Positions 57,586 to 64,000 of a stretch of 64,000 nucleotides of DNA are shown here, in pieces. Source of the DNA: CAWBOY01 sp963790585. Lineage in GTDB: Bacteria; Planctomycetota; Planctomycetia; Gemmatales; Gemmataceae. The notes beneath the pieces were generated by a model. That model worked only from the letters and a program-made list of their open reading frames with translations. It searched no databases and was not told where the DNA came from. Position numbers and translations under genes: made by a program. Positions within the stretch are counted from its first letter, which is position 1; every line of letters starts with the position of its first letter. The stretch is from assembly GCA_963790585.1 (NCBI GenBank), contig CAWBOY010000009.1:62001-126000 (forward strand), in the 5' to 3' direction.

Positions 57586-57687
57586 ATGAAAATGGCTTTG
57601 AAGATGGCCCGAAAGCGGCGCAAGATCAAGAAGAAAGCACAACGGCACCTGAAGCCGACCCGCAAGGGCTGGCGCGTGACGTCGTGA
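57586..57687 (+). CDS. Very small basic protein (33 residues)
   Basis: ATG at 57586 with AGGAG 9 bases upstream gives a 33-residue product starting 'MKMALKMARKRRKIKKKAQR' and ending 'RKGWRVTS'. More than 40% of residues are Lys or Arg, like tiny ribosome-associated or COX24-type proteins. The ribosome site, position just before a strong hairpin, and lack of rare codons favour a real gene, although it is too short for certainty. It is 68 bases after the surface protein. Confidence 0.55.
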   Translation: MKMALKMARKRRKIKKKAQRHLKPTRKGWRVTS

Positions 57688-57690
57688 GTT

Positions 57691-58096
57691 CACCAGCCCC
57701 AAGCGCAAGCGCGGGGTTCTTCGACTCCGAACCCCATAGGCATCAAGTTAAGGAATAGAGCCCGTTTTTCGCCCCGGTAGGGGCGACGGGCTGTAGCCAC
57801 GGGTGAAGCGAAGCCCGCCGGAAGGCGGGCGAAGCGTAACCCGTGGTCCGGGTGCGATTTGTGTGTAATTCGCCCCTCCGGGGCGAAGGAATCCTTCGCC
57901 CCTCCGGGGCGAAGGAATCCTTCGCCCCTCCGGGGCGAATTAAAACCTACCTTACACGTTACCACGGGTTACGCTTCGCTCCACCCGTGGCTACAATCCT
58001 TCGCCCCTTCGGGGCGAAAAACGCCAGCACAAGGCTTAACTTGGTGTCTATGGGTTCTTCGACTCCGAACCCCCGCGCTTGCGCTTGGGGCTGGTG
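57691..58096. repeat. Hairpin with a MITE inserted in its loop
   Basis: Perfect 26-base arms at 57691-57716 and 58071-58096 ('caccagccccaagcgcaagc' onward and complement) bracket a loop. The 15-base loop 'ttcttcgactccgaa' occurs twice, at 57717-57731 and 58055-58069, as a target duplication. Between the copies is an element 57732-58054 with inverted ends 'cccataggcatcaagttaag' and an imperfect complement. Confidence 0.85.
57870..57939. repeat. Tandem 26-base palindromic repeats inside the MITE
   Basis: Three near-identical units of 'ttcgcccctccggggcgaa' followed by 'ggaatcc'. Each unit is itself a palindrome, and further copies of the core lie at 57768 and 58003. Confidence 0.8.
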
Positions 58097-58104
58097 AGTG
58101 AGTT

Positions 58105-58946
58105 TCATTTAAAACTATGTTCCGGATCCGGAAACGTCCCCTCGCGCACGTCGCGGCAATAATTCTCCGCCGCTTGCCGCATCTCGAGTCCCAAATCCGC
58201 ATATTGCTTTACGAAGCGTGGCTTCAGGTCGTCGAATAACCCGAGAATGTCGGGCGTCACGAGTACCTGGCCATCGCAGCCCGGGCCGGCGCCAATGCCG
58301 ATCGTCGGTATCTTGACCGCCTTGGTAATCTTGACCGCCAGCTCGGTCGGCACACACTCGATGACGAGGGCAAACGCCCCGTTCGCCTCGATCGCCAAAG
58401 CGTCTTCTAAAAGTTTGTCACCGTCGCGCTGGACCTTGAATCCGCCGAGCCGCCGCACCGATTGCGGCGTCAACCCGATATGCCCCATCAAAGGAATGTC
58501 CGCCGCCGTGATCGCCGCGATCGCCGCCGCGCTGCGCACACCGCCTTCGAGCTTGACCCCATGCGCGCCCCCTTCTTTGATAAGGCGCCCGCGCTCGCCA
58601 CCGCCTGTTGCGGGCTGATCTGATAGCTCATAAACGGCAGATCCGCTACGACAAGCGCACGCCGCACGCCGCGCATGACCATGCGCGTGTGATAGACCAT
58701 CTCATCGAGCGTGACCGCTAGCGAATCGGGTTGCCCCTGAACGACCATCCCAAGCGAATCGCCGACGAGCAAGCTATCGACCCCAGCCGCATCGAGGATG
58801 TGCGCCATCGTGCAATCGTAAGCCGTCAGCATCGTGAGCCGTTGACCACGCGCCTTGGCCGCCATGAAATCAGGCACGGTAACGAGTCGCATCTCGGCAG
58901 CTCCCGACAACCCGCCCGTTCGCGGCGGCGTGACAATCGCGGACAT
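58105..58946 (-). pseudogene. panB: 3-methyl-2-oxobutanoate hydroxymethyltransferase (one frameshift)
   Basis: First enzyme of pantothenate synthesis, forming ketopantoate. The start region 'RLVTVPDFMAAKARGQRLTM' and 'MLTAYDCTMAHILDAAGVDS' then 'LLVGDSLGMVVQGQPDSLAV' (metal D in GDSLGM) is intact. The frame changes near 58590, after 'SPQQAVASAG', and continues with 'IKEGGAHGVKLEGGVRSAAA', 'IPLMGHIGLTPQSVRRLGGF', 'VKIPTIGIGAGPGCDGQVLV' and 'LFDDLKPRFVKQYADL'. All catalytic residues survive on both sides of the shift, so it is likely a sequencing indel in a GC-rich run. It is convergent with the small basic protein gene. Confidence 0.9.
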
Positions 58947-59023
58947 AGCTGGCTCCCCTCCTGCGGCAATGCGGGCGGCCGCTATTTCATTATAACTCGG
59001 GAATGGCGTCTAGAGCGGTTCTG

Positions 59024-60206
59024 TCACAACAACGCCACGATCGCCTTTTGTGGCTCGCCCCCCGTGACATGCACTTGTTTCTTCGCATCCACAAACACAT
59101 TGACCTCGCTGCGCACGCCGAACTCCGGCAGGTAGATCCCCGGCTCGACGGAGAAGCAGGTTCGCGGCAAAACTCGGCGTTCGTCGTGGGTTTCGAGGTC
59201 GTCCATGTTGGCGCCGTTGCCGTGGGTTTCCTGGCCGATCGAATGGCCGGTGCGATGGCAGAACGCTTCGCCGTAGCCCGCCTTGTCGATGACGTCGCGG
59301 CAAGCGCGATCGACCTGCCAGCCGCGTAGGTCTTGGCCCTTGGCGAAAGCGTCGCGGACGCGCTGGATGGCCGCGTCGCGGGCGGCGGCGACGATGTTGA
59401 AGACATCGCGAACCTTTGTCGGCACCTCTTTGCCGACAAAACAGGTCCAGGTCAGATCGCTATAGACCGCGCGTGGCTTGGCGAGCTTGGCCCAGAGATC
59501 GATCAAGACAAAAGAACCCTCTTTAATCTCCCAATCGTTCGCCGGGCCAGGCGCATAATGCGGGTCGCCGCTGTGAGCGCCAACGCCGACGATCGGCCCA
59601 TGATCGGTCGTCAAGCCGTGGCTGGCGAAATGGTCCATGATCCGCTGCTGCACCTCGGTTTCGCGCACCGAGCCGTTCTTTTTCACACGCTCGACGATGA
59701 ACGCGAACGCCGCATCGTAAGCCGAGCCGCGTATGCTTGGCCGCCTCCAGGTGCATCGCCCATTGCTCATCGTCCCAACAGGCCTCGAAGAGTTGCACCA
59801 AATCGCCCGAGGGCACGACCTCGACGCCATTGGACCGCACGAGCTCGACCGTCCCCGCATCGACGCGCGAGATATACGGATTAGCGTTTCGCGGCACATA
59901 TTCCATGGCGACGCGCTTGGAGCCCTGGAGCAGCTCGGCCACGCCCGCTTCCAATTCCTGCCAGCGCAAATAGACCCGCGTCGTCCCCGGATACGACTCC
60001 AACGACTTCGGCTCGATCTTGTGTACCAGCTTCTTCGGCTCCCCCTTGGCCGGCACAAAATAAAACCAGCGCCGCGACAACATCTGGTCCGTCGGCATCT
60101 CGAGAATCCGCCGAGCCAAGACATTTAGCCCGCGAAAATCATACATAAGCCAGCCGTCAACTCCGAGATCGCGCAGTGCGCTCTGCACGGATGCAAGATT
60201 GAACAT
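59024..60206 (-). pseudogene. M24 family metallopeptidase, Xaa-Pro aminopeptidase-like (one frameshift)
   Basis: The N-terminal creatinase-like domain starts 'MFNLASVQSALRDLGVDGWL' at 60206 and includes 'YVPRNANPYISRVDAGTVEL'. The frame changes near 59735, just after 'WAMHLEAAKH'. The catalytic domain then reads 'YDAAFAFIVERVKKNGSVRE', 'GSFVLIDLWAKLAKPRAVYS' (metal Asp), 'YGEAFCHRTGHSIGQETHGN' (metal His), 'CFSVEPGIYLPEFG' and 'RSEVNVFVDAKKQVHVTGGE' (two metal Glu). It would remove N-terminal residues before proline or a related dipeptide. Without the shift the enzyme would be complete. Confidence 0.88.
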
Positions 60207-60435
60207 TGGAAGGATCTCCTCGAGGTCTCGTGATCGTTACCAACGAGTATAGGAAAGTTGAGGGGCGAGCCGAAGGGGAGGGGTTTTGAGGAGGAATCGA
60301 AGTGGACCAGGAATTAGTCGAAGAACACCAAAGTGTGTAACTGGATTCTCCGGGGTTTGGCCATCGGCACATGCAACACCCGACGAACGATGCGTAGGTG
60401 TGTAGCGCTACGACCCATTCCATAGCCCTTGCATT

Positions 60436-60456
60436 CTATACGCCAATGGCGTATAG
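60436..60456. promoter_or_regulatory. Palindromic operator of the HigBA-type module
   Basis: A 21-base palindrome with 9-base perfect arms, 'ctatacgcc' AAT 'ggcgtatag', ends 6 bases before the toxin start codon. Its place and symmetry are those of the autoregulatory site bound by the antitoxin of such modules. Confidence 0.75.
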
Positions 60457-60462
60457 TCCGCC

Positions 60463-60780
60463 ATGCGGTTCATCGAAACACCGATTTTCACTCGGGTTCT
60501 GTTGGAACTTCTCGACGATGAGGAGTACCGCGCCCTCCAGATCGCACTCCTTCAGCGGCCCGAGCTTGGTCCGATCATCCCTCGCAGCGGCGGCCTGCGC
60601 AAGGCACGCTGGTCGCTTCCAGGAAGAGGAAAGAGGGGTGGCCTGCGTGTCATCTACTTCTGGGAAGAGTCGAGCGAGACCTTCTACTTGCTTTACCTTT
60701 ACCCCAAGAACGAGCAGGAGGATCTCACCGCTCGTCAACTGCGCCTACTAACTCAATTGGTTCGAGAGGAATTTGGATGA
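60463..60780 (+). CDS. RelE/HigB-family toxin
   Basis: A 105-residue protein with the RelE-like fold: 'MRFIETPIFTRVLLELLDDE', 'YRALQIALLQRPELGPIIPR', 'GGLRKARWSLPGRGKRGGLR' and 'VIYFWEESSETFYLLYLYPK', ending with 'NEQEDLTARQLRLLTQLV'. This pattern matches HigB-2/RelE toxins that cleave mRNA in the ribosome. Its stop codon overlaps the antitoxin start (ATGA at 60777), so the pair is translationally coupled. The toxin comes first, as in HigBA modules. Confidence 0.9.
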   Translation: MRFIETPIFTRVLLELLDDEEYRALQIALLQRPELGPIIPRSGGLRKARWSLPGRGKRGGLRVIYFWEESSETFYLLYLYPKNEQEDLTARQLRLLTQLVREEFG

Positions 60781-61066
60781 AGAAGCAAGACTTCGAGAAT
60801 CTGGTGGAGAGTGTCCGGCAGGCCGGGGCCATCCGGCGCGGGGAAGCGGAACCAAGCCGCGTCACGGAGATCGCTCCGTTGGACGTGAAGGCTATCCGAC
60901 AGCGCTTGAAGAAGTCGCAAAGCGAGTTGCGCGCATGATCGGAGTGAGCGTCTCAACCTTGCAGAATTGGGAGCAAGGGCGTCGTCGGCCGTTAGGTCCG
61001 GCGCGGGCGTTGCTGAAAGTGGCTGCGGAGAATCCCGAGGCCGTGTCAGCGGCTCTGGCGATGTAG
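60777..61066 (+). pseudogene. HigA-type XRE antitoxin (one frameshift)
   Basis: From 60777 the frame reads 'MKKQDFENLVESVRQAGAIR' and 'PLDVKAIRQRLKKSQSE'. At about 60931 one base is missing ('gagttgcgcgcatg'). The rest, in the next frame, is 'ARMIGVSVSTLQNWEQGRRR' and 'PARALLKVAAENPEAVSAAL'. Together this is a typical HTH_XRE antitoxin of about 96 residues. Its normal role is to bind the toxin and repress the operon through the palindrome upstream. If the shift is real, a functional toxin would lack its partner, which is unlikely to be tolerated; a sequence error is plausible. Confidence 0.85.
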
Positions 61067-61600
61067 AAAAGTCGTTGGATGTCGTATCTGGGGCAAGGGA
61101 GCGCGGCGACGGCGAAGTTTCACCGGCGGCATTGTCTCTACTCTCAGTTTAGGGAACCTCTGGTTGATCTGCAGCAGGAGGTGGGGCAGGTCTGGATCGG
61201 GATCGTCCGCCCCCTCGCCAAGCGGTACGGGGCTTTTGACGAGCGGCGGACAGTCATGGTGGCGAGGCTCCCCGTCTTCCTCCCGAGGTCGGATCTCCAG
61301 CAAAGAGAATGACAGGCTTGGCCGGGCGCACAAGAATGAGAGATAAGGAGACTCGCCTAATTTTCCTGGCCTATGAATTGGTTGTGTTTCTTTATCCTCT
61401 CTCTGGGTAAACCGGCGTCGGAATAACAACCCCAGCGATGGCACCTGTCCCAAGATATCTGGTACTGACGTCGAAGTCAGCGGAAACCGCGTGAAGGGCA
61501 AGGGTTGGTCATGCTACTCAAATGAAACCAGAGGCGGGAATCCAGAATGGCGCTACCTCAGCCGCGGAGGCGGCGGCGATTTTGGTGAAAAGGACAAATG
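61067..61600. other. Gap with a possible protein remnant
   Basis: No complete gene. At 61408-61590 one plus frame reads 'SDGTCPKISGTDVEVSGNRV' and ends 'GGGGDFGEKDK' before a TGA at 61590. It looks like the end of a small secreted protein whose start I cannot find. Confidence 0.35.
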
Positions 61601-62013
61601 ATGTCAACTACAACTAGGCACGTTCTTTTCTGCGCATTATCAGCTTTCCTGGTTACATTTATTGGCTGTGAGCGAAATCACATGGCATCCAGGATGATCC
61701 GTGAAGGCGGCAGGTATCCATCGCCTGGCAAGCAATACGAACTGGTCGTCACGATCGACTCTAATGGCATCGTCTTGTATGAGATTTGTGCCTCCGGCTC
61801 GTCTATTCCTTTAGTAAAAGGCAAGGCCGGCAGTGCCTACTCAAAGTTCTATTTCATGTGGGATGATAAGAATAATCTTTGGATTGATGGCGATGAGGCA
61901 AACAGGGTGATTTTTTTGAAAATGGCAAGTTTCGTACGCACGACAAAACTGTCGCCGATTACCATGATCCAGATTTCCCCAAACCGCCGCCCGAATGGGA
62001 CAAGCTGAAATAG
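61601..62013 (+). pseudogene. Small lipoprotein, frameshift in a run of seven T
   Basis: The start (61601, in-frame also 61598) is followed by 'RHVLFCALSAFLVTFIGCER', a lipoprotein signal with lipobox FIGC. The mature part has 'YPSPGKQYELVVTIDSNGIV' and 'SKFYFMWDDKNNLWIDGDEA'. At the T7 run (61912-61918) a change of frame yields 'ENGKFRTHDKTVADYHDPDF' and 'PKPPPEWDKLK' with stop at 62013, which fits the preceding sequence better. The unshifted frame stops at 62008. A homopolymer error is likely; slippage could also be biological. Function unknown. Confidence 0.6.
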
Positions 62014-62105
62014 TGTTAGAAACAGACAAAGGAAATAAAGGGACAGATAAAACGAGCTGCGTCCTCTTTCCGGGACCCGAGGCCATAGATGAGATCGGCA
62101 TGGAG

Positions 62106-62651
62106 CTATCGCTTTTTGAAAAACGCGATCTCCCCCTTCGGGTAGCAAAGTGCGAATTCTTTGATTCGCGATTCACCCTTGGACCCCACCTTGCCGCATA
62201 AGAATGCGATGCCGTCTTCATCCCATTTGTTGAACTCCGAATCTCCCGCCAGCTGGAAGTAGATAACCCATTCCGAATTGCCCTGGTTGTCGGCGAAGAG
62301 CTGCAAGCAATACGTCCGGTCTTTGAAGTTCATGTCAACAGGGATCCAACCACTGAGCATGAGGAAGTAGGACAGATGAGCTTCGCCAACCCAAGCCGTG
62401 TTGCGTAACACGCTCCGCACCTGCCGAAGGCTATCTCCCGGTTTGATGAATTGCTGGAACAAAGCGAAAACGGCGGCAGCCCTTTCGGCTCGATTCACTG
62501 TACTGTCGTTAGCAACGCGGTTGAGTTTTTCTTCCGGCAGTTCCACCGTAGCCGTAAAGGGCGATTGGTCCGAAGGCTTCGCTCTGGTGTATTGATTGCC
62601 GACGTATACCAAAATAGCGAACAGTCCAGTCGCTAACATCCATTTTCTCAT
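62106..62651 (-). CDS. Hypothetical exported protein
   Basis: A 181-residue protein with an N-terminal signal or anchor 'WMLATGLFAILVYVGNQYT'. A soluble domain follows with 'RAERAAAVFALFQQFIKPGD', 'RSVLRNTAWVGEAHLSYFLM' and 'EWVIYFQLAGDSEFNKWDED'. I do not recognise the family. It is convergent with the lipoprotein gene, with 92 bases between the ends. The frame is intact and the signal sequence is clear, so a real gene is likely. Confidence 0.65.
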   Translation of the reverse strand: MRKWMLATGLFAILVYVGNQYTRAKPSDQSPFTATVELPEEKLNRVANDSTVNRAERAAAVFALFQQFIKPGDSLRQVRSVLRNTAWVGEAHLSYFLMLSGWIPVDMNFKDRTYCLQLFADNQGNSEWVIYFQLAGDSEFNKWDEDGIAFLCGKVGSKGESRIKEFALCYPKGEIAFFKKR

Positions 62652-63109
62652 TGTAATAAGCCTCCGTGCTTGAGCGAACGACCCAACTTATCAGCCAACT
62701 CACGCGGGACCAGATGCTGCAATCTGACGTATTCTCGTTAGACCGCAGTAATTATCGCTCTGGCGCCGTGATGATTTAGTACTCGGCTAATCCCCCAATT
62801 CCGTTGTCTACCAAAGGGCATGGATCCATTCAATACAAACCTCCTCTATTTGCCTTGACGGAACAACGGTCGCAGCCTAACCATTTATACGATGGAAAGC
62901 GGTCCTCTACAAACTCCAGGTGACTTCGCTTATCACGTCCTTGAACATCGAAGAAACGAGCTACGTCCTCCTTTTTCCCTCGTGGAGCATTTCGAGAGTC
63001 CGAGAGTCCGAGAGTCCCGAATCGGATCCTTTTTCGCGATCTTGATTTTCCGCGCCAACCATGCCTCGGGCGACTCGCCAGGGAGCGCTTGCGGCAGACT
63101 CAAGGCGCA
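62652..63109. other. Gap containing a diverged gene fragment
   Basis: At 62980-63105 (minus strand) the sequence encodes 'LPGESPEAWLARKIKIAKKD' and then breaks at a 'gagagtcc' triple repeat. It is a second copy of the C-terminal region at 63885-64000. The rest shows nothing I can support. Confidence 0.5.
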
Positions 63110-63292
63110 TCAGGCAGCGTCCTCGCCATCCGTGGCCGGCTCCTGTTTAGGCGGTGAGACGATGCGATCGCGATGGCGTTCTTGCAGCTGGCGGTAGTGT
63201 TCGATCAATTTTCGCGGGTCGTGACCGACCATTTCTGAAATGCGAATTCGCGCGTTGCGCACAGCTTGGAGGGTTGGATCGTCCTTCATCAT
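63110..63292 (-). CDS. Small hypothetical protein, antitoxin-like
   Basis: A 60-residue protein 'MMKDDPTLQAVRNARIRISE' with 'VGHDPRKLIEHYRQLQERHR'. The pattern of 'R.RIs...GHDprkL..HY...q' occurs in many short proteins beside toxin-like genes in cyanobacteria and planctomycetes. Its start overlaps the stop of the upstream remnant by an ATGA-type junction (63289-63292), so it was the second gene of a coupled pair. Function unproven. Confidence 0.65.
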   Translation of the reverse strand: MMKDDPTLQAVRNARIRISEMVGHDPRKLIEHYRQLQERHRDRIVSPPKQEPATDGEDAA

Positions 63293-63457
63293 GGCTCCAT
63301 TTCTCCGAGTAGTTCAAGGGGCGTGACGAACGACGGAACGAACAACCCCAAGATCCCATTAATGCGCCGAATGTGGGCGAACTTGTTGGCATTGGCGAGA
63401 TGCCGACAATTCCATGACGTCATTCTCGGCTGCGGGGAGAAAGATGGCCCGAGTCAC
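63289..63457 (-). pseudogene. Chimeric toxin remnant
   Basis: From a GTG at 63457 it reads 'VTRAIFLPAAENDVMELSA', the N-terminus of a ParE/RelE-type toxin. After about 18 residues another frame takes over: 'CRHLANANKFAHIRRINGIL' and 'GLFVPSFVTPLELLGEMEP'. That tail resembles the end of PIN-type or related proteins. It looks like an internal deletion that fused two unrelated genes. Confidence 0.55.
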
Positions 63458-63677
63458 GGATTCTGCCTCAACCTGGCCTCGATCTGCGCCCCGGTACGCA
63501 CGTCCTCGGGGTTTGCTTGGTATCCCGCCCATGCCGGCCCAGTTCCGCACGCAATGACTCGTTCATTTCAGGCTGCCAGCCCGAGTCGAGGATTTCATCC
63601 CAGAGTTTGAAAACGATTTCCAAACGCTGTTCGACGGGCCAAGAACGGATTTCGTCGATGGTCGCGGTCGTACTCAT
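63454..63677 (-). pseudogene. Addiction-module antitoxin component (one frameshift)
   Basis: It starts at 63677 with 'MSTTATIDEIRSWPVEQRLE' and 'IVFKLWDEILDSGWQPEMNE', which matches the short 'putative addiction module component' antitoxins. The frame changes near 63535 and ends with 'AWAGYQANPEDVRTGAQIEA' and 'RLRQNP' at 63454. GGAGGAG lies upstream of the start. The stop overlaps the GTG of the toxin remnant, the usual antitoxin-toxin coupling. Confidence 0.7.
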
Positions 63678-63815
63678 CACTTCTCCTCCTTCGGGTAACT
63701 CGTCCTCTCTCCAGTCTATTCGCTGTCCGCTGCCGCCGTCCAGTCGGCAAAATCGTGCGGCACCGAAGTCGAACACGGCGATCTGCTCTCCTTGCAAGCG
63801 CATTCTTGGAGGCAT

Positions 63816-64000
63816 TATCGCCTTGCTGGGCGCTCATCAGGTTTCGCTCTTCGCCATTTCTTTGCCGCGCCCTCCAGCGCCGCGCAGAGCATTTCGAGAG
63901 TCTGAGCATCCCGAACCGGATCCTTTTTTCGCGGTCTCAAATTCCCGCGCCAGCCATGCCTCGGGCGACTCGCCAGGGAGCGTTGGCAACAGAGCGGCTA
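63816..64000 (-). pseudogene. C-terminal part of an unidentified protein, running off the window
   Basis: The minus strand encodes 'LLPTLPGESPEAWLAREFET'. After a run of six to seven T/A bases near 63930 the other frame continues 'DPVRDAQTLEMLCAALEGAA' and 'KKWRRAKPDERPARR' with TAA at 63816-63818. The start lies beyond the right window edge. A second partial copy lies at 62980-63105. I do not recognise the family. Confidence 0.45.

Noticed and set aside
57870..57939. Possible CRISPR array (three regular repeats)
   Set aside because: The 26-base units are contiguous palindromes with no unique spacers and sit inside a MITE; no cas gene is present.
61046..61501. Minus-strand ORF of 151 codons after the HigBA-type module
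   Set aside because: Low-complexity proline/arginine-rich translation and overlap with other open frames; no start signal that I trust.

Overview
The window looks like chromosomal DNA of a planctomycete close to Gemmataceae. Pointers are a surface protein with the planctomycetal N-terminal 'LEDRTTPA' motif, two paralogues of the repeat family carrying 'LRLFaVACCRR' and 'GPHVRGCWxxDalL', a DUF4337-type protein, a WD40 protein with a HEAT-like tail, a zinc-ribbon Ser/Thr kinase, many secreted proteins, and a GC-rich, loosely packed gene order with few operons. I assign family level only by inference.

Layout. 1-8800: partial PQQ-propeller protein, Gfo/Idh oxidoreductase, broken UGT-type glycosyltransferase, YiiX-like lipoprotein, SMP-30 lactonase, GH16-like hydrolase. 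8800-15300: a MITE with 9-bp duplications, a PhyH dioxygenase, a group II intron inside a palindromic element, purEK, and an IS4/ISH3-like insertion sequence. 15300-18850: GH57 glucanohydrolase and GalT. 18850-24150: an accessory island with an Uma2 deletion remnant, a compact stand-alone RNA ligase, two tandem repeat-family proteins and a full Uma2 gene. 24150-38200: kinase, esterase, glutamine synthetase III, GT2, small secreted protein, HECGH protein, TPR protein, purine nucleoside phosphorylase, WD40 protein, tRNA-Glu. 38200-50300: LarB, APC permease, ilvD, ACT protein, ispH, halogenase-like flavoprotein, MarR regulator, ferritin-like protein, beta-lactamase-fold hydrolase. 50300-60200: TPR-like protein, DUF4337 protein, M16 peptidase, surface protein, panB, M24 peptidase. 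60200-64000: a HigBA-type module with its palindromic operator, then decayed toxin-antitoxin and hypothetical gene pieces.

Housekeeping genes cover purine synthesis and salvage (purE, purK, PNP), branched-chain amino acid synthesis (ilvD), pantothenate synthesis (panB), isoprenoid synthesis (ispH) and nitrogen assimilation (glnN). GH57, GalT and the UGT/GT2 enzymes handle sugars.

Two themes stand out. First, intergenic spaces are filled with several families of long hairpins, and every mobile insertion whose empty site can be rebuilt (intron, IS, two MITEs) sits in a hairpin or palindrome. Second, roughly 18 genes, including ilvD, ispH and panB, are broken by frameshifts although the coding sequence on each side is well conserved. 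That fits sequencing or assembly indels better than decay, so each 'pseudogene' call below should be read with that in mind.
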